Source of the DNA: Dactylonectria macrodidyma
Lineage: Eukaryota; Ascomycota; Sordariomycetes; Hypocreales; Nectriaceae
Direction: 5' to 3'
DNA length: 64,000 bases
Assembly (NCBI GenBank): GCA_020744425.1
Contig: JAGMUV010000017.1
Span: forward strand, 1,178,001 to 1,242,000
Under the pieces are notes generated by a model. The model had not been told where the DNA came from, did not search any database, and worked only from the letters and a program-made list of their open reading frames with translations. Of the stretch, positions 22,154-33,133 are shown piece by piece. The position numbers and the translations under genes were made by a program. Position 1 is the first letter of the stretch; the number at the start of each line of letters is the position of its first letter.

Positions 22154-24028
22154 ATGCCACTATTCAACGCATACCGCTACGAGCCTCTGCAGGCGGAAGA
22201 TGCAATTCGGCTCATATCTTTGGATCCCGCGGCAGATGACACAACCCCACCAAGTTGCTCAATAATCCAACGCCAGCACTCAACCCAAAATTTCAAATAT
22301 CACGCTGTTTCATACGCTTGGGGGAAGCGCGAGTTCTCACGAACATTAGAAATACGATGTGATGGCGACACGTCGTACCTCAGGATCACACACAACGTCG
22401 ACGCTTTGTTGCGACGACTGCGACGACGCAAGAAGAGGCGCTATCTGTGGGTAGACGCCATATGCCTTGACCAAAATGATGAGACAGAAAAGACTCAGCA
22501 GATTCCCGTTATGGGTCGCATCTTTGAAGAGGCGACAATGGTCCACATCTGGCTCGGCCATGAAGACGACATGACAGCCAAAATATTTGCAGTTTTCCGC
22601 AAGGTTAGTGTGCTTCCCGAAGTCAAGCAGCAAATGGCGGAAACCATTGCCACTCTTATGAGAACAAATATCCGTGACGATGGGAGCAGCGGGATTAATT
22701 TCGTGGTTGCGTTCTTCGATCGCTCTTGGTTCAAACGCCGTTGGGTCATTCAAGAGGCTGCTCTTGCTCGTCAGGCTACTGTTCATTGTGGAAGCTCTTC
22801 AATTCTTCTACCAGGCCTCATTGCAGCGGCACACCGGCTTCAATCTTTGGACCTGTCTTGGTACTCGGTCAAGATGGTGGCCAATTTGGGTAGAACTGAG
22901 GCCAAACTTAGCACCCTAGAGGTCCTATGGCACTTTCATGAAGCGGATTGCCTGGAGCCTAAGGACCGTGTGGCCGCCTTGTTTGGCCTCGTGTCGGAAT
23001 CTGATCGGTTTGCTCTAGATTACACTCTTCACTGGGCAGATCTTTACAAGCAAGTCGCCTTACGAGCCTTCAGTTGTGGAGATAACGACGTCAGGCTCCA
23101 GATGTTGCTTCATTTGTTCGAGTTTGGCCCTCTCCGCCGAGTAAAAGACAGCGACTTTCCATCATGGATCCCTGACTGGTCGAGGACTCGACAACGGACT
23201 CTCCCTTACCACTCTGATATCAGAAACCCAGACACACATGAAGCGTATCCAACTTCTCCTGGAATCTCCGACAAGGCCACTTTGATTTTCAGCCATAACA
23301 CCTTACAAATACACTGGGCTGCCTCACCTGATGGACCGCAGGGTGGTCGAGTTATTTATTCGAAGAAATTTGATAGCATTCCATACGATGACGAACAAAG
23401 AACCGACCGAGTCCTTCGTGTCTTGAATGAACTCTTTCCATCCAACCCCAGGTCAACTCTACATATCTTTGCATTCGCCTCTTTGCTCCATCAAATCACG
23501 GAATTCCGCGAACCGCGTCGAGATCAAATTTTGACTACTGCCCCTCTCGATGAATACATCAAGAATGTGAATGTTGACCTTCCAAGGTGTTTGAATGCAC
23601 ATGCATTCGATTCTCTGCGAAAACTAGACTCTGTATTGCAAGATCTTTACATTTGCGAGTTGAAGCCATTCAACTCCACATTCGAAACATGCCGGGTTTA
23701 CGCTTTGAGTCGTGAGGAGACAAAGGTTGGCGACATTATGATACCGCTATGGAGTCCAAAATGGGTTTTTTATAAACCTATTCCTCCCTTAGGCGGAAGG
23801 GAACCAGCCATTCACATTAGCACTATGGTCGTCGGGAGATATACTGCGGAGCAGGATATCTATAATGATGAGACTGGCCTGCTAGACGTCCTAGCACAGA
23901 AGGCCAAGATTATTGGCCCAGCTACCAGTGTTACGGTGACACCAAGAAGCCGGTTTGACTGGTTAATGAAAGCGACGTTCAGCGGTGTTTTCTTCAAAAA
24001 CCGGCGTTATGCAGCATCTTTAGTCTAA
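22154..24028 (+). CDS. HET-domain (heterokaryon incompatibility) protein 1
   Basis: A single exon of 624 residues; the ATG at 22154 (MPLFNAYRYEPLQ) is the first in frame. The HET domain occupies roughly residues 35-185, with the usual landmarks: YHAVSYAWG, ITHNVDALLRRLR, RYLWVDAICLDQND, IFEEATMVHIWLG, and SWFKRRWVIQEAALA. The C-terminal ~400 residues are typical unannotated HET-protein sequence (DPRDRV-like KDRVAALFGLV, and FPSWIPDWS). HET proteins act in the cytoplasm and can trigger cell death when strains with unlike alleles fuse; many copies have no proven role. It lies within 20 kb of a NACHT gene and a second HET gene. Confidence 0.92.
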   Translation: MPLFNAYRYEPLQAEDAIRLISLDPAADDTTPPSCSIIQRQHSTQNFKYHAVSYAWGKREFSRTLEIRCDGDTSYLRITHNVDALLRRLRRRKKRRYLWVDAICLDQNDETEKTQQIPVMGRIFEEATMVHIWLGHEDDMTAKIFAVFRKVSVLPEVKQQMAETIATLMRTNIRDDGSSGINFVVAFFDRSWFKRRWVIQEAALARQATVHCGSSSILLPGLIAAAHRLQSLDLSWYSVKMVANLGRTEAKLSTLEVLWHFHEADCLEPKDRVAALFGLVSESDRFALDYTLHWADLYKQVALRAFSCGDNDVRLQMLLHLFEFGPLRRVKDSDFPSWIPDWSRTRQRTLPYHSDIRNPDTHEAYPTSPGISDKATLIFSHNTLQIHWAASPDGPQGGRVIYSKKFDSIPYDDEQRTDRVLRVLNELFPSNPRSTLHIFAFASLLHQITEFREPRRDQILTTAPLDEYIKNVNVDLPRCLNAHAFDSLRKLDSVLQDLYICELKPFNSTFETCRVYALSREETKVGDIMIPLWSPKWVFYKPIPPLGGREPAIHISTMVVGRYTAEQDIYNDETGLLDVLAQKAKIIGPATSVTVTPRSRFDWLMKATFSGVFFKNRRYAASLV

Positions 24029-24741
24029 GAATGGAAAGAATCAGGATCGGGCATCAGTCGTAGATGTCCCAGCGGAGCTCAACCCACGGCACATTTAGTC
24101 TGCTTCCCGGCCAGAATCAATACAAGAATTTCAGAATGAGGTCGAAGTTGTCGTGTCATTGACGTCGGAAATAGATGTCATCATTGTTGGTAAACTCCGT
24201 CATGAGGCGCACGACAAAAATGCCCTCACGGGCTTATGCTTGTCTCCATCATCTAAACTCCGTCAACTAACGGAATAAGAGCATGACAAATTCATACTTC
24301 GACAAGCTTTGTAATCCAGGTGTAAAAAGAAAGCTGAAGAAGCGTTTGACTCAGAGGATCGGTAAGGCCGGGCCGTCGGGCCGCCGTGCTACGGTTGTAG
24401 CTAGTCGTATTTCTCGTCAGACTTCAGTCTCCAATCAGAACATGGTTTTTAGAGCGGCCTGCAGCCTCATATCCGCATCTAGCTCGCTTGCAGCCTGAGC
24501 TTTCAATCACGGATAATTCTATCTCCTAGACAACCCTTGGAAGGTGTCGAAATGCGTCAGCTCGGATGAACATCATCGCGAACCCAATCTCGAACTATAA
24601 ATACAAGACTCAGGGTCCGATGTGGGAATCGCAAAACAAGTGATCGAAACACCCTCAACTAATAACTACCATTAATATTGCGAGAAACACTTCATTGAAC
24701 ACTTCGATTCTGTTTCAACTAAGCCGAGCTCAAACACCAAT
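24029..24741. promoter_or_regulatory. Intergenic with SDR promoter (TATA box)
   Basis: A good TATA box, TATAAATAC, is at 24596-24604, about 140 bp before the SDR start. The remaining ~560 bp contains no supported gene; a 71-codon frame at 24283 has no family character. Confidence 0.45.
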
Positions 24742-25461
24742 ATGACCGTCTTTGTCATCACCGGCGCCCGAACTGGAATCGGCCGAGAGGCTGTTTTGCA
24801 GCTTGCAAGCAACTCTTCGAACACCGTCGTGGCAGTCGTCCGCGACCTCCAGGCAGACATTTCTTCCCTCAACGAGATCAAGCAGAGCAGCAGTGGAATC
24901 ATTCACATTGTTGAATGTGATGTTTCGGACACCAAGTCAATTTCTCAACTAGTTGAGCGTTTGGCGGGAGCTCTCGGAGCAGGCTTTCGCATCAATTATC
25001 TTATTCAGTTTGCCGCTATCCTGCATTCCAGAGAACAAACAGGCATTAAAATCACCGCGGAATCTCTCGCCTCGCATTTCACATCCAACGTCGTTGGTCC
25101 TGCTCTGGTCACACAGGCACTACTCCCGCACTTGGTGCCCGGCGCAGTGATTGCCAATATCACTTCCGGCATTGGTAGCCTAACTATGCTCACCAATGGG
25201 CAAATCACTGCCGAAATCACCCCTTATAGCATCAGCAAGACGGCGCTGAACATGCTCACTGTCCACCAAGCGACCCACTTGGGCTCTCGCGCCTCCGTTG
25301 TGGCGATTGACCCTGGACATGTCAAGACGACAATGGGTGGACCAAATGCGGTCGTTGAAATCCCCGACAGCGCGAAGGGAGTGATCAAGATTGTCACAGA
25401 GCTGAAGCCGGAGGATAGTGGCAAGTTTCTGCTTTACAATGGGGCGTCGTTGCCATGGTAA
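24742..25461 (+). CDS. Short-chain dehydrogenase/reductase (SDR), classical type
   Basis: A single exon of 239 residues starting MTVFVITGARTGIGREA. The nucleotide-binding TGARTGIG, the catalytic Ser in ANITSGIGS and the YSISK (YxxxK) pair are in place, followed by VVAIDPGHVKTTMGG. The usual NNAG structural motif is replaced by IQFAAI, which is unusual but seen in divergent SDRs. It likely oxidises or reduces a small alcohol or ketone with NAD(P)(H) in the cytosol. It is convergent with the cellobiose dehydrogenase gene, with about 200 bp between stops. The substrate cannot be inferred. Confidence 0.9.
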   Translation: MTVFVITGARTGIGREAVLQLASNSSNTVVAVVRDLQADISSLNEIKQSSSGIIHIVECDVSDTKSISQLVERLAGALGAGFRINYLIQFAAILHSREQTGIKITAESLASHFTSNVVGPALVTQALLPHLVPGAVIANITSGIGSLTMLTNGQITAEITPYSISKTALNMLTVHQATHLGSRASVVAIDPGHVKTTMGGPNAVVEIPDSAKGVIKIVTELKPEDSGKFLLYNGASLPW

Positions 25462-25661
25462 GGGGATGGAGGAACACGGGGCTTCGGTTTGGTGACTATT
25501 TATTTCACACTTGAGAACAAATGAATAAGGACAGGAATCACGCTTTGGTATGGAACTGATTTAAATGATCTTGGACTTGCCATTTGTATTTACAACTCTT
25601 AGCCTAGCTGAGTCTTGCTTTCTAACGAAGCAACAAATATTTACACGTTACAGTACATTTT

Positions 25662-28110
25662 TTATACACCAAGAGCCCGGCGTCTCTTGGCCGCTCTGCA
25701 TCGAGAGGTGGCAGTGGTAGTGACCGCAGCGGCGGGAGTGGTGGTAGAAGCAGCAGGCGTAGCAGTAGCAGTGGTAGGGGTAGTGCTAGCAGAGCCGCCA
25801 GTCGAGCCATCGGCAGTGCCATCCCTGGCAAGAATCTTCTTCGCAGCGTGCTCGGCTGCAACCATGACGATAGCCTGGGTGTTTCCAGTAGGCAGGTCAG
25901 GGTGGATGCTGGCGTCGACGACGTAAAGGTTGTCGGTGCCCCAGACCTTGGTGTTCTCATCGACGACGCTGGTTCCGTCGTTGCTAGTTCCCATCTTGGC
26001 GGTTCCGACAAAGTGAGAGCCAGTGACGTACTCGGCAATTAAAGACTCGGCAGTGGTGTTGCTGGCGATGGTCAAGGTGCTTCCAGAGGCAGTAGCGTAC
26101 GATATGAGCTGGTTCATAAAGGCTAGGATGGCCTCCTTGTCGCCGTCGGTGTTCAGGTAGGGCTCCTTGGTGAGCTTGGTGGCACCTGCGCTGGTGATGC
26201 CGAGAGTGCCGGTGGAGGTGAGGCCGTGGGTGAGGTAGACCTTGATGCGCACGGTGTCGTTGGCGGGGGAGTTGCAAGTGCCCTGGATGAAACGCTCAAT
26301 GCCGTCCGTGGTGTTGGTGATGCTGGTCCAGAAGTTGAGGCGCTGGCCTGACTGGGCGAGAACACCGTTGCCCTGAGCGAACAGATCAATGTTGGTCTGG
26401 TTCGGGGAAGTGAAGTCGGTGCTAGCAAGAGACGAAAGCGAATCCGTGGTTTGCAAGTTGACGGTGAAGATGGGGTGGTCCTGGAGGTTCTCGCCAACAG
26501 GCAAGTCGATCCAGTCGGCAGCAGCAGGCAGGGTGATCTGAGTGCTGCCATTGGACACGGTCTGGATCTGGGCAGTTGGGCCGATGCCGCTGTTGAAGAG
26601 AACGCGGGGAGTAGAGAGGGCTCCTGAAGCGAGGATAACGGCGCCGTTGGTGTTGAGGTTGATGATCTGGCGGGTGGCAGCGCCGGTTGAAACCTCGACG
26701 CCGGTGACGGTGCTTCCGTTGCGTACAGCTCGGAGAACCTTGGAGTTGAGCTGCAGAGTGAATTTGGGCAGGGCCTGGGCGAGAGGGAGATAGTCACGGA
26801 CGGGACCAGCACGAAGGCCATTGTTGACCTAGTTAACATATTAGCAGGGCTTTTAGAATAAACAAAACATTAGAGCTTACCATGATGGGAGGGTGCGAGT
26901 AGATGTTTCGCTTCTTATCAGGCTCCTCAATGGCATCGACTTCGGTGAAGCCGTTGCCGTCGAGCCAGGTGCTAAGAATGTCCCAAGCACCTTGGTCGTG
27001 CAGCTCACCGTCCTGGGTAGGGCTGGTCGTTCCGGGAGTGCGCTCGTAAAGGTCGCTAGCGGAAGCCTCGACGGTATCCCATTGCCAGCCCGCGGGCCAG
27101 TTCTCAAAGTCCTCGCTGTTGGGCTTGACGAACATCATGGCGTTGATGGCGGTCGATCCTCCCAAGATGCAGCCAGCCTGGCTGGCAGTGTCGGTGCAGT
27201 ACTCGCTGGTGTCGGCCGCGGTGGACAGGTAGTATCCCATAGAGGGCACGTCGTACTGGGTGACGGTGTCGTTCCAGTCCATGGTGACGTCGCCTCCGCT
27301 AGAGTAGAGAGAAGCCTCGCCGCGCTCGAGGAGAAGGACGGAGGCGCCGGACTCAGCCAGACGCTCGGCGACGATCAGACCGGCTGCTCCGGCTCCGCCA
27401 ACGATGTAATCGTATGTGACGTTGCTGATGATGGTGGTGAAGTTGGATGGGACAGTTCCCTCACCACTGCCAGTGTCAGGGGTGGTGGACGAGTCATCAG
27501 AAGCGAGGGCAGCCCAGGTATCGTAGTCAGACGACTGAGCAGAGGACAAGTCAATGCCGAAACCGCCAAAGCCGGCAGAGTGGTAGTTCAGAGCACCGGA
27601 AGCAGAAGAGGGAGAGTCGAGAGCAGTAGTGCTGAGAGCCCAGCCAAGAGAAGCCGTGGTGTCATCAGCAGCAAAGGTGCTGTCATCGGTCTTGATGCAG
27701 CCTGAGCACAGGAAGGTGTAAGTGAAGGCAGTGTCGTTGACCGAGGTGCCAGTCTCAATAGTCTTAAGCGAGACTGTGTCGTCGTCGAGGACATCGGGGT
27801 TCGTGTAGCCAGTAGCCTCGCGCAGCGAAGACACGACCGACTCGCCGTTGGGCCAGGCGACGATGAGCAGGCTGCTGGCCATGGAGGTGCGAAGAGCAAG
27901 TGCAGCATAGCCCTCGGTGATGGGGGCCGAGATCTGGCCGATGAAGTCGGTCGAGGGGTCCGTCGGCAGTGCGATGCCGAAGCTGAAGCTGGTCGAGGCA
28001 TCGGACCACTTCTGGAAGGTGATGCCGCTGGCTGAGTCGGTGTAGGCGACTGAGGCGGCCTGGATCAGGTTGGGAAGTGCCAGGGCACTGGCAAGAGACT
28101 TGAAATGCAT
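25662..28110 (-). CDS. Cellobiose dehydrogenase (cytochrome-flavin GMC oxidoreductase), no CBM
   Basis: Two exons (26881-28110 and 25662-26828, 52-bp intron) give 798 residues. A signal peptide (MHFKSLASALALPNLIQAA) is followed by a DOMON/CDH-type cytochrome b domain to about residue 210; Met in RTSMASSLLIVAW and His in LNYHSAGFGGFG are candidate haem ligands. After a Ser/Thr/Asp linker comes the GMC flavin domain: FAD-binding IVGGAGAAGLIVAERL near residue 235, GCILGGSTAINAMMF, ALSTPRVLFNSGIGP, and the active-site His (TGSHFVGTAKMG) and Asn (LPTGNTQAIVM). The secreted enzyme oxidises cellobiose and passes electrons to lytic polysaccharide monooxygenases. The C-terminus is a Thr/Ala-rich tail ending in basic residues, with no CBM1. 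CDH symbols differ among species, so none is given. Confidence 0.95.
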
Positions 28111-30109
28111 GGTGGATGAGTTGAAGCTACTGGGAGACGATCAAGGAGAGGTGAAAGACTGGGTTTCAAAAGAGAATGAATGTAGCACACGAGGTGAAAG
28201 AAAGAAACGGGCACGATATCCAGTCGCGAATGAATGAAGGAATAGCAATGAAGCGAAAAGAACGGCACCCAGTGCTGTAGAAAGAAAGGAAGAAGGAAGG
28301 AAGAAAGGCAAGCCCTAGCTGGTCAAGTCAAGAGAGACATCTGGGAAGAGACGCAGTCGGGACTTATATATATTACCATTTCGCAGTTAATGGATCCTAT
28401 CTGCCAGGTTGCCACGACCATATACAGGCTTTTCCCTAGTTTCGCCGCAATCTATCCCTGGCTGTCCTTGAAAAGCCCTATCAAAACGCATACAAATCCC
28501 GAAAAACACGTTTGCCCCGGCCCTGTCAGTCCATGCTGTCTTTGGCCGGAGCGAAACAGTTTCAGGGCGTGTGGAGACGTGGAAGAACTCGCTTGACATA
28601 GACGTCGTCAGATGGCCAAGGCTCAGCTCGCAACCCATGATATAGGATCCGCAAGGCCCCGGTTTGGGCGGCCGAAAGTGGTAATATGGCATCCATCATT
28701 GGCCGTTCAATGCCCAACGGAGGATCCGCGGTGAATTGGTCTTTTGAGACGAGGTTTCACTGAGAGGCGCTGAAACCCGTTAGCGGCTCCGAATAAATCG
28801 TCCGTGGCGGCTTGGCCCTTAGAAATAAACGCCTCTAGCTGGTCCTGGACCGTTGCCGCGGTGGAGTTTCTTGTCAGGGACGGGTGGATCGTTTTCGGGT
28901 TTTCCCACCCTGGCAGTTGAAATGAAATCTCCCGCGAAAGCAGGGACGGGACGAGCAGGGGGTGTCATTGCCATTGACGAATCGATATGCCACGAGAGCG
29001 TCTAACCCCCCAGCTTTGTTTGCTGCACCATTGGTGGACGGTGTTTTGCCTAGCAAGATCCAGTTGGACGGGACCTGCGAACGATTCGCGACGGCTTCCA
29101 TTGGGCGTTGGGCAACTTGCAGGCCTAGTCGGGATCCATGTGCGGTCCCTACACCCTGGCACCTGAGACAGAATGGTTACGTAGGCCCTTCTCTCATGCC
29201 CGTCATGCCCTGAATGTCGTTGACTCGTGAGCCTTGCTAGACGAGCGAGGAACATCAGGCCATGGACTAGCGACAAGCCCCCTTCCATCCTGTCCGCGTA
29301 AATACTTTTCCCAACAGTGTCGCATCGAGAATGGAGTTGCGACTGTTTTCGCTTTGCCTAAATAGCCGTCGCTCTCCCTTTTCTTGGATTTTCTACGGTG
29401 CGGTTTTCGTCGTCTAGATTTGAAAGCCGGTGTTGAGGCTTCGGTGTCGGGATGAGCAGCCGAGTCCAGATGTCGTCTGATACATGCCACTATTCCAGTC
29501 CTTGTTTGGATTATTCCACTTAGTGAGCCTGTCCACGGGATGGATGTCGTAAAACTTAGAGCGTTACTCGTCTGTCAAACATAGGCCAGGGAAGAATCAA
29601 GATAAAAGTCTACCTAGGCTCAGCTGCTGTCAATCGCTCGATTCATGATCTGCAATCCTGTTTGTTTCCATTTCGGTGACGCCACGAGGAACGCCCTTGA
29701 AACTGGCCGCGTCACGCCATGCGAAGCCACCGATCCAAATGTTTATGAATAGCCAAGCTTAAAAAAGCGCCTCTTATGTCAGAAACAATGCATGATGTGG
29801 CGCATTGATATTATTACGATCGGTGCTTAGGTGCAAAACATTACAAACCCCAGCGCCTGTAGGGTAGGTCACCATCAATCAGCGATCCCTTCAAGACAAG
29901 GAGAGGCAATAGTAATGCAATGCAAATCAACAGACTCAAGCGTTGGGATTTCAGACTATTTTTCCAGTGTGCGAATAACAATATCTCAAATCGGCCATTC
30001 TGCAGCGGTATCTTTTCAACTCCCAAAAACAACGACTCAACGCACTTTTCCGCATTATCCCTTACACACTCAACTCCTCTCATAAATACTACACCCTTTC
30101 CATCTCCTT
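28111..30109. promoter_or_regulatory. CDH promoter and 2-kb gene-free stretch
   Basis: On the minus strand upstream of CDH there is a pyrimidine tract (plus-strand purines 28280-28308, GAAAGAAAGG-like), about 170 bp before the start, and a TATA-like run at 28365-28373 about 255 bp before it. This CT-tract-plus-TATA layout is common in strongly expressed fungal promoters. From 28400 to 30100 only short random frames are seen. Confidence 0.5.
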
Positions 30110-31087
30110 CTAAGGGTTGACATATACTGGCGGTATATTGGTACCGGTCATCTTCTGGATTTTATCCTCGAGCTCCGCCAGATCAATCCCTTCCAACACA
30201 CGAATATTGACAGGATGCATAGGCTTGACCATGTCGTACACCTTGCGTCGAGTCTCTGGCATGGAAGCAACTGCCTCATCTGACTGGAGAGCCGGCTCAT
30301 TCGTCAACTGCACACCACACTTTTTGCAAAATGTCTTGCCAATCACCTTAGTGTTGAAGAAATAACGACCAATGTCGTTCGGGTCCCCGTGGAGGACGAC
30401 TTGGTCACGCAGAGGCCAGACCCAAACGTATGCATTCTATGGAGACGTCAGTTCTTGTTTGTTCCTTCGAATGAAGGGTATCTTACCCTTTCGCAACTAC
30501 TGCAATTGCACTCGCCGATCTTGTCGGGATAGGTGCTGTCGATGGGCTTGCTCGCCAATGCGACCTGGACGGCACCGCAATGGCAACTTCCGGTGTATAC
30601 CTTGCCTCCCTCAACCTGGGCAGTTGGAAGAGTCCCGCTGTACGGCAGAGGCTCGTATGCGGCGCCAAGCGCAGCGCCGTTGATACTGAGATGTACATTA
30701 GCATATTGTACTCAAGACCAAGCTCGGTGATATTCACGGCGTGCGCTCCAGCGTCCACGTATTCAATTCTTGGATGCTGTGAACATTCAAACCAAACATG
30801 GCATTCCCGGGCATCGTGGCCATGATGCCAGTGCCGCAGGTGGGACAAAACTTGTGATGCAAGTGCTTGGCGGCGAACGTGTAGGTTGTGAGGTCATCCT
30901 CGGTGCCCTTGACGATCTTGAAGCCATCGCGATTGGGAGGGAAGAGCCAGAGGTAGCCTTTCCTGGAGCAGATGCTGCAGTTGCACTCGTTCACGGTCTT
31001 GATCTCTGGGAGATCGATCTCGTAGACGAATGCGCCGCAGTGGCAATTGCCCCGGTAGGTCTTGGTTGGTTCTGTGACGTCGGCCAT
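30110..31087 (-). CDS. GFA-family protein with two tandem domains
   Basis: Three exons (30738-31087, 30487-30685, 30110-30436; introns of 52 and 50 bp) give 291 residues from MADVTEPTKT. It carries two glutathione-dependent formaldehyde-activating (GFA/CENP-V) folds in tandem. Each has the zinc Cys set: GNCHCGAFVYE, NECNCSICSRKGY and FCPTCGTGI in the first, and GSCHCGAVQVA, GECNCSSCER|NAY and FCKKCGVQLT in the second, with an intron within the second set. Family members bind Zn and are proposed to act on glutathione adducts of small aldehydes; function in fungi is mostly unproven. Two-domain versions are common in ascomycetes. Cytosolic, no targeting signal. Confidence 0.88.
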
Positions 31088-31839
31088 GCTGAATGTGTTG
31101 TTGATGCCTGGCCTTTTGGGATGAGAGGGATGGGTGGATGATGGGAAGACTAAAGTTGTAAGCAATGTGTTGTCGTATTAAATAAGATGGCGAATCGAGA
31201 GCACAATCGTGAATCTTTAGGCGCAGCTGAAAGAGAGGGCGCTTTTTGTTGAGAAGGACCTAACCGTGCTAGGAATCGCATGTCTCACAGGGGAGCTGTA
31301 AGCCGGCGTTGCAATCGACCGGTGGCTGAAGCACACACTACGCTACGCAGGAATACGGTTAATACCAATGAACAGAACTGATGAATGCTCAGGGCAAATA
31401 AGATGTTCACGACTGACAAGTGACACTGCGGCATTGAGAAGTGAAGTCTCGAACAAATGGCCAAGCATCGCTTCTGCAGACCTCGTACCATACTGCTTTA
31501 AACCGGTGTAATGATCCTCCCGTTCAGAAAGCCACACGCGCAATCGTGGCAGGTCAACTAGGCAACGACCCCTCTTTGCTCAGTAATCAATCTCGCTCTT
31601 TGAAAGTCGAGACGCCACATTTGACATTGCCGTGATAGCATTGGCCACTATTGCCACGAGCCGCTATTTCACAGTTGAGAGTAGCAATTACTCCACAGAC
31701 CGTGAATGAATTCACGGTGGATCGAGCTTGAGATGCGGGGCATCGCATAGATAAAGGGCCCCTCTCCGATGACCCGACAACCCCAGATGGATCCCCACAG
31801 TATCAAAGCTATTGCAGCACTTCTCAACATTATTGGAAA
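31088..31839. other. Divergent intergenic region, GFA and DUF899 genes
   Basis: This 752-bp stretch has no supported gene. An 8-bp-stem hairpin, ACCGTGAA-TGAA-TTCACGGT, lies at 31699-31718, about 120 bp upstream of the DUF899 start, and could be a symmetric binding site. Confidence 0.4.
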
Positions 31840-32566
31840 ATGACAGGCAAAGCAAGTGCCATGTTTAGTACCCCTGTTATTCAGCTATTCTTCTGACCAT
31901 AACTAGGTTGTCAGCCGCGATGAGTGGCTCACCGCTCGACAAGCTCTTCTTGTGAAGGAGAAAGAGCTCACACGCGCTAACGATGCACTCGCGGCACAAC
32001 TCCGTGACCTTCCCATGGTCAAAATAGACAAGTCCTACACTTTTGAAGGTCCAGGGAACACAAAGTTCACTTTGAGCGACCTTTTCCAGGGTCAGTCTCA
32101 GCTCATTGTGTATCACTTCATGTTTCCGCCAGGCGACGACGAAGGTTGCCGTGGCTGCTCCCACATCGGAGAGTCGCTTCCTGATGTGCGCCATCTGCGC
32201 TTGAAGAACACCAATCTCGTCTGTGTGTCTCGCGGCGACATCGATAAACTTGAAGCCTTCCGCAAGAGGAACGAATGGACCTGGCCGTGGTACTCTAGCG
32301 GCGAGTCCGACTTCAACTATGATTTCCAGGCGACTAAGCGTACACCCTCGGACAAAGCTGAGCAGGGCTCCCAAGGGTTGACAGAGGATGTGCCTGGTTT
32401 CAGCGTGTTACTGAAACAAGACGGTGAGATCTATCACACCTACTCGACGTTTGCGAGAGGCGGAGAGAAGGTCATGCCGACTCTGATGTTGCTCGACATC
32501 ACACCTCTGGGCAGGCAGATTGGGCAATATGGACCGGCTGAGTTTAAGCTGAAGCACGAGTATTAG
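31840..32566 (+). CDS. DUF899 thioredoxin-like protein with a 12-nt first exon
   Basis: Exon 1 (31840-31851) encodes only MTGK and exon 2 (31907-32566) the rest, 223 residues in all. The 55-bp intron begins GCAAGT (GC-AG class) and ends CTAG. The joined start MTGKVVSRDEWLTARQALL agrees with the usual opening of the DUF899 family; the longer body alone would begin without an ATG. A Cys pair sits in GCRGCSH, in the thioredoxin-fold position after VYHFMFPPGDDEG, and the C-terminal third (TFARGGEKVMPTLMLLDITPLGR) is conserved. These are cytosolic thioredoxin-like proteins of unknown substrate. Confidence in the family is good; the tiny exon needs transcript support. Confidence 0.85.
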
Positions 32567-33133
32567 GCTACTGATTTGTGGCAGGGGAAAAGTTTTTCTT
32601 CCCGTAATCGTAAATAAGTCTAGCTCATAGTCACGTATACACCACTAACAGATTGCATGTACCTAGGTTAGGTGTATATCTATATATATACCACAGCTCT
32701 ATGATATGAGCCCAATATTCTCTTGATTATCTAACACAACGCCGCTTTAGCTTAGCGGAAATACGAGGCGCTCAGTCTTGGCTCAGTTCCTGCTCACCCA
32801 CGTCTCTTCGATTCCTGCGTCGTCTTGTCGGACGCCAGAAAGACGTCAAACTTTACTTCTCTTCATTCATGGTAGCGGTTTTGAAGCCAATCAGCAAGAG
32901 TCATAAGGTTGGGAGAAATAGAAATGGCGGTTCTACATTTGCCTTGACCCTGTCTGTGTGTTAAGTGTTCGCTTACAGTCCTCTATACTTCTAAATTACC
33001 TGCTGAATCCTGCATATCCCTTTACCTCAAACGATAGATTTTCACAACCTGTGTCTAAGAAAGTGTAACCATTGCCCCTCGGTCTTGCTGTGATTATGGA
33101 GAGAAGATACGCGGCACTGCGAGCCCACACACG
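32567..33133. other. Intergenic, tail-to-tail between DUF899 and HET genes
   Basis: This 567-bp stretch has no protein gene. At 32748-32758 TAGCTTAGCGG fits a pol III A box, and 32805-32815 is near a B box, but no tRNA cloverleaf can be folded. Confidence 0.35.

Noticed and set aside
26893..27705. 270-codon plus-strand frame opposite CDH exon 1
   Set aside because: Shadow of the GC-rich cellobiose dehydrogenase coding strand; Gly/Val/Arg-rich with no family character.
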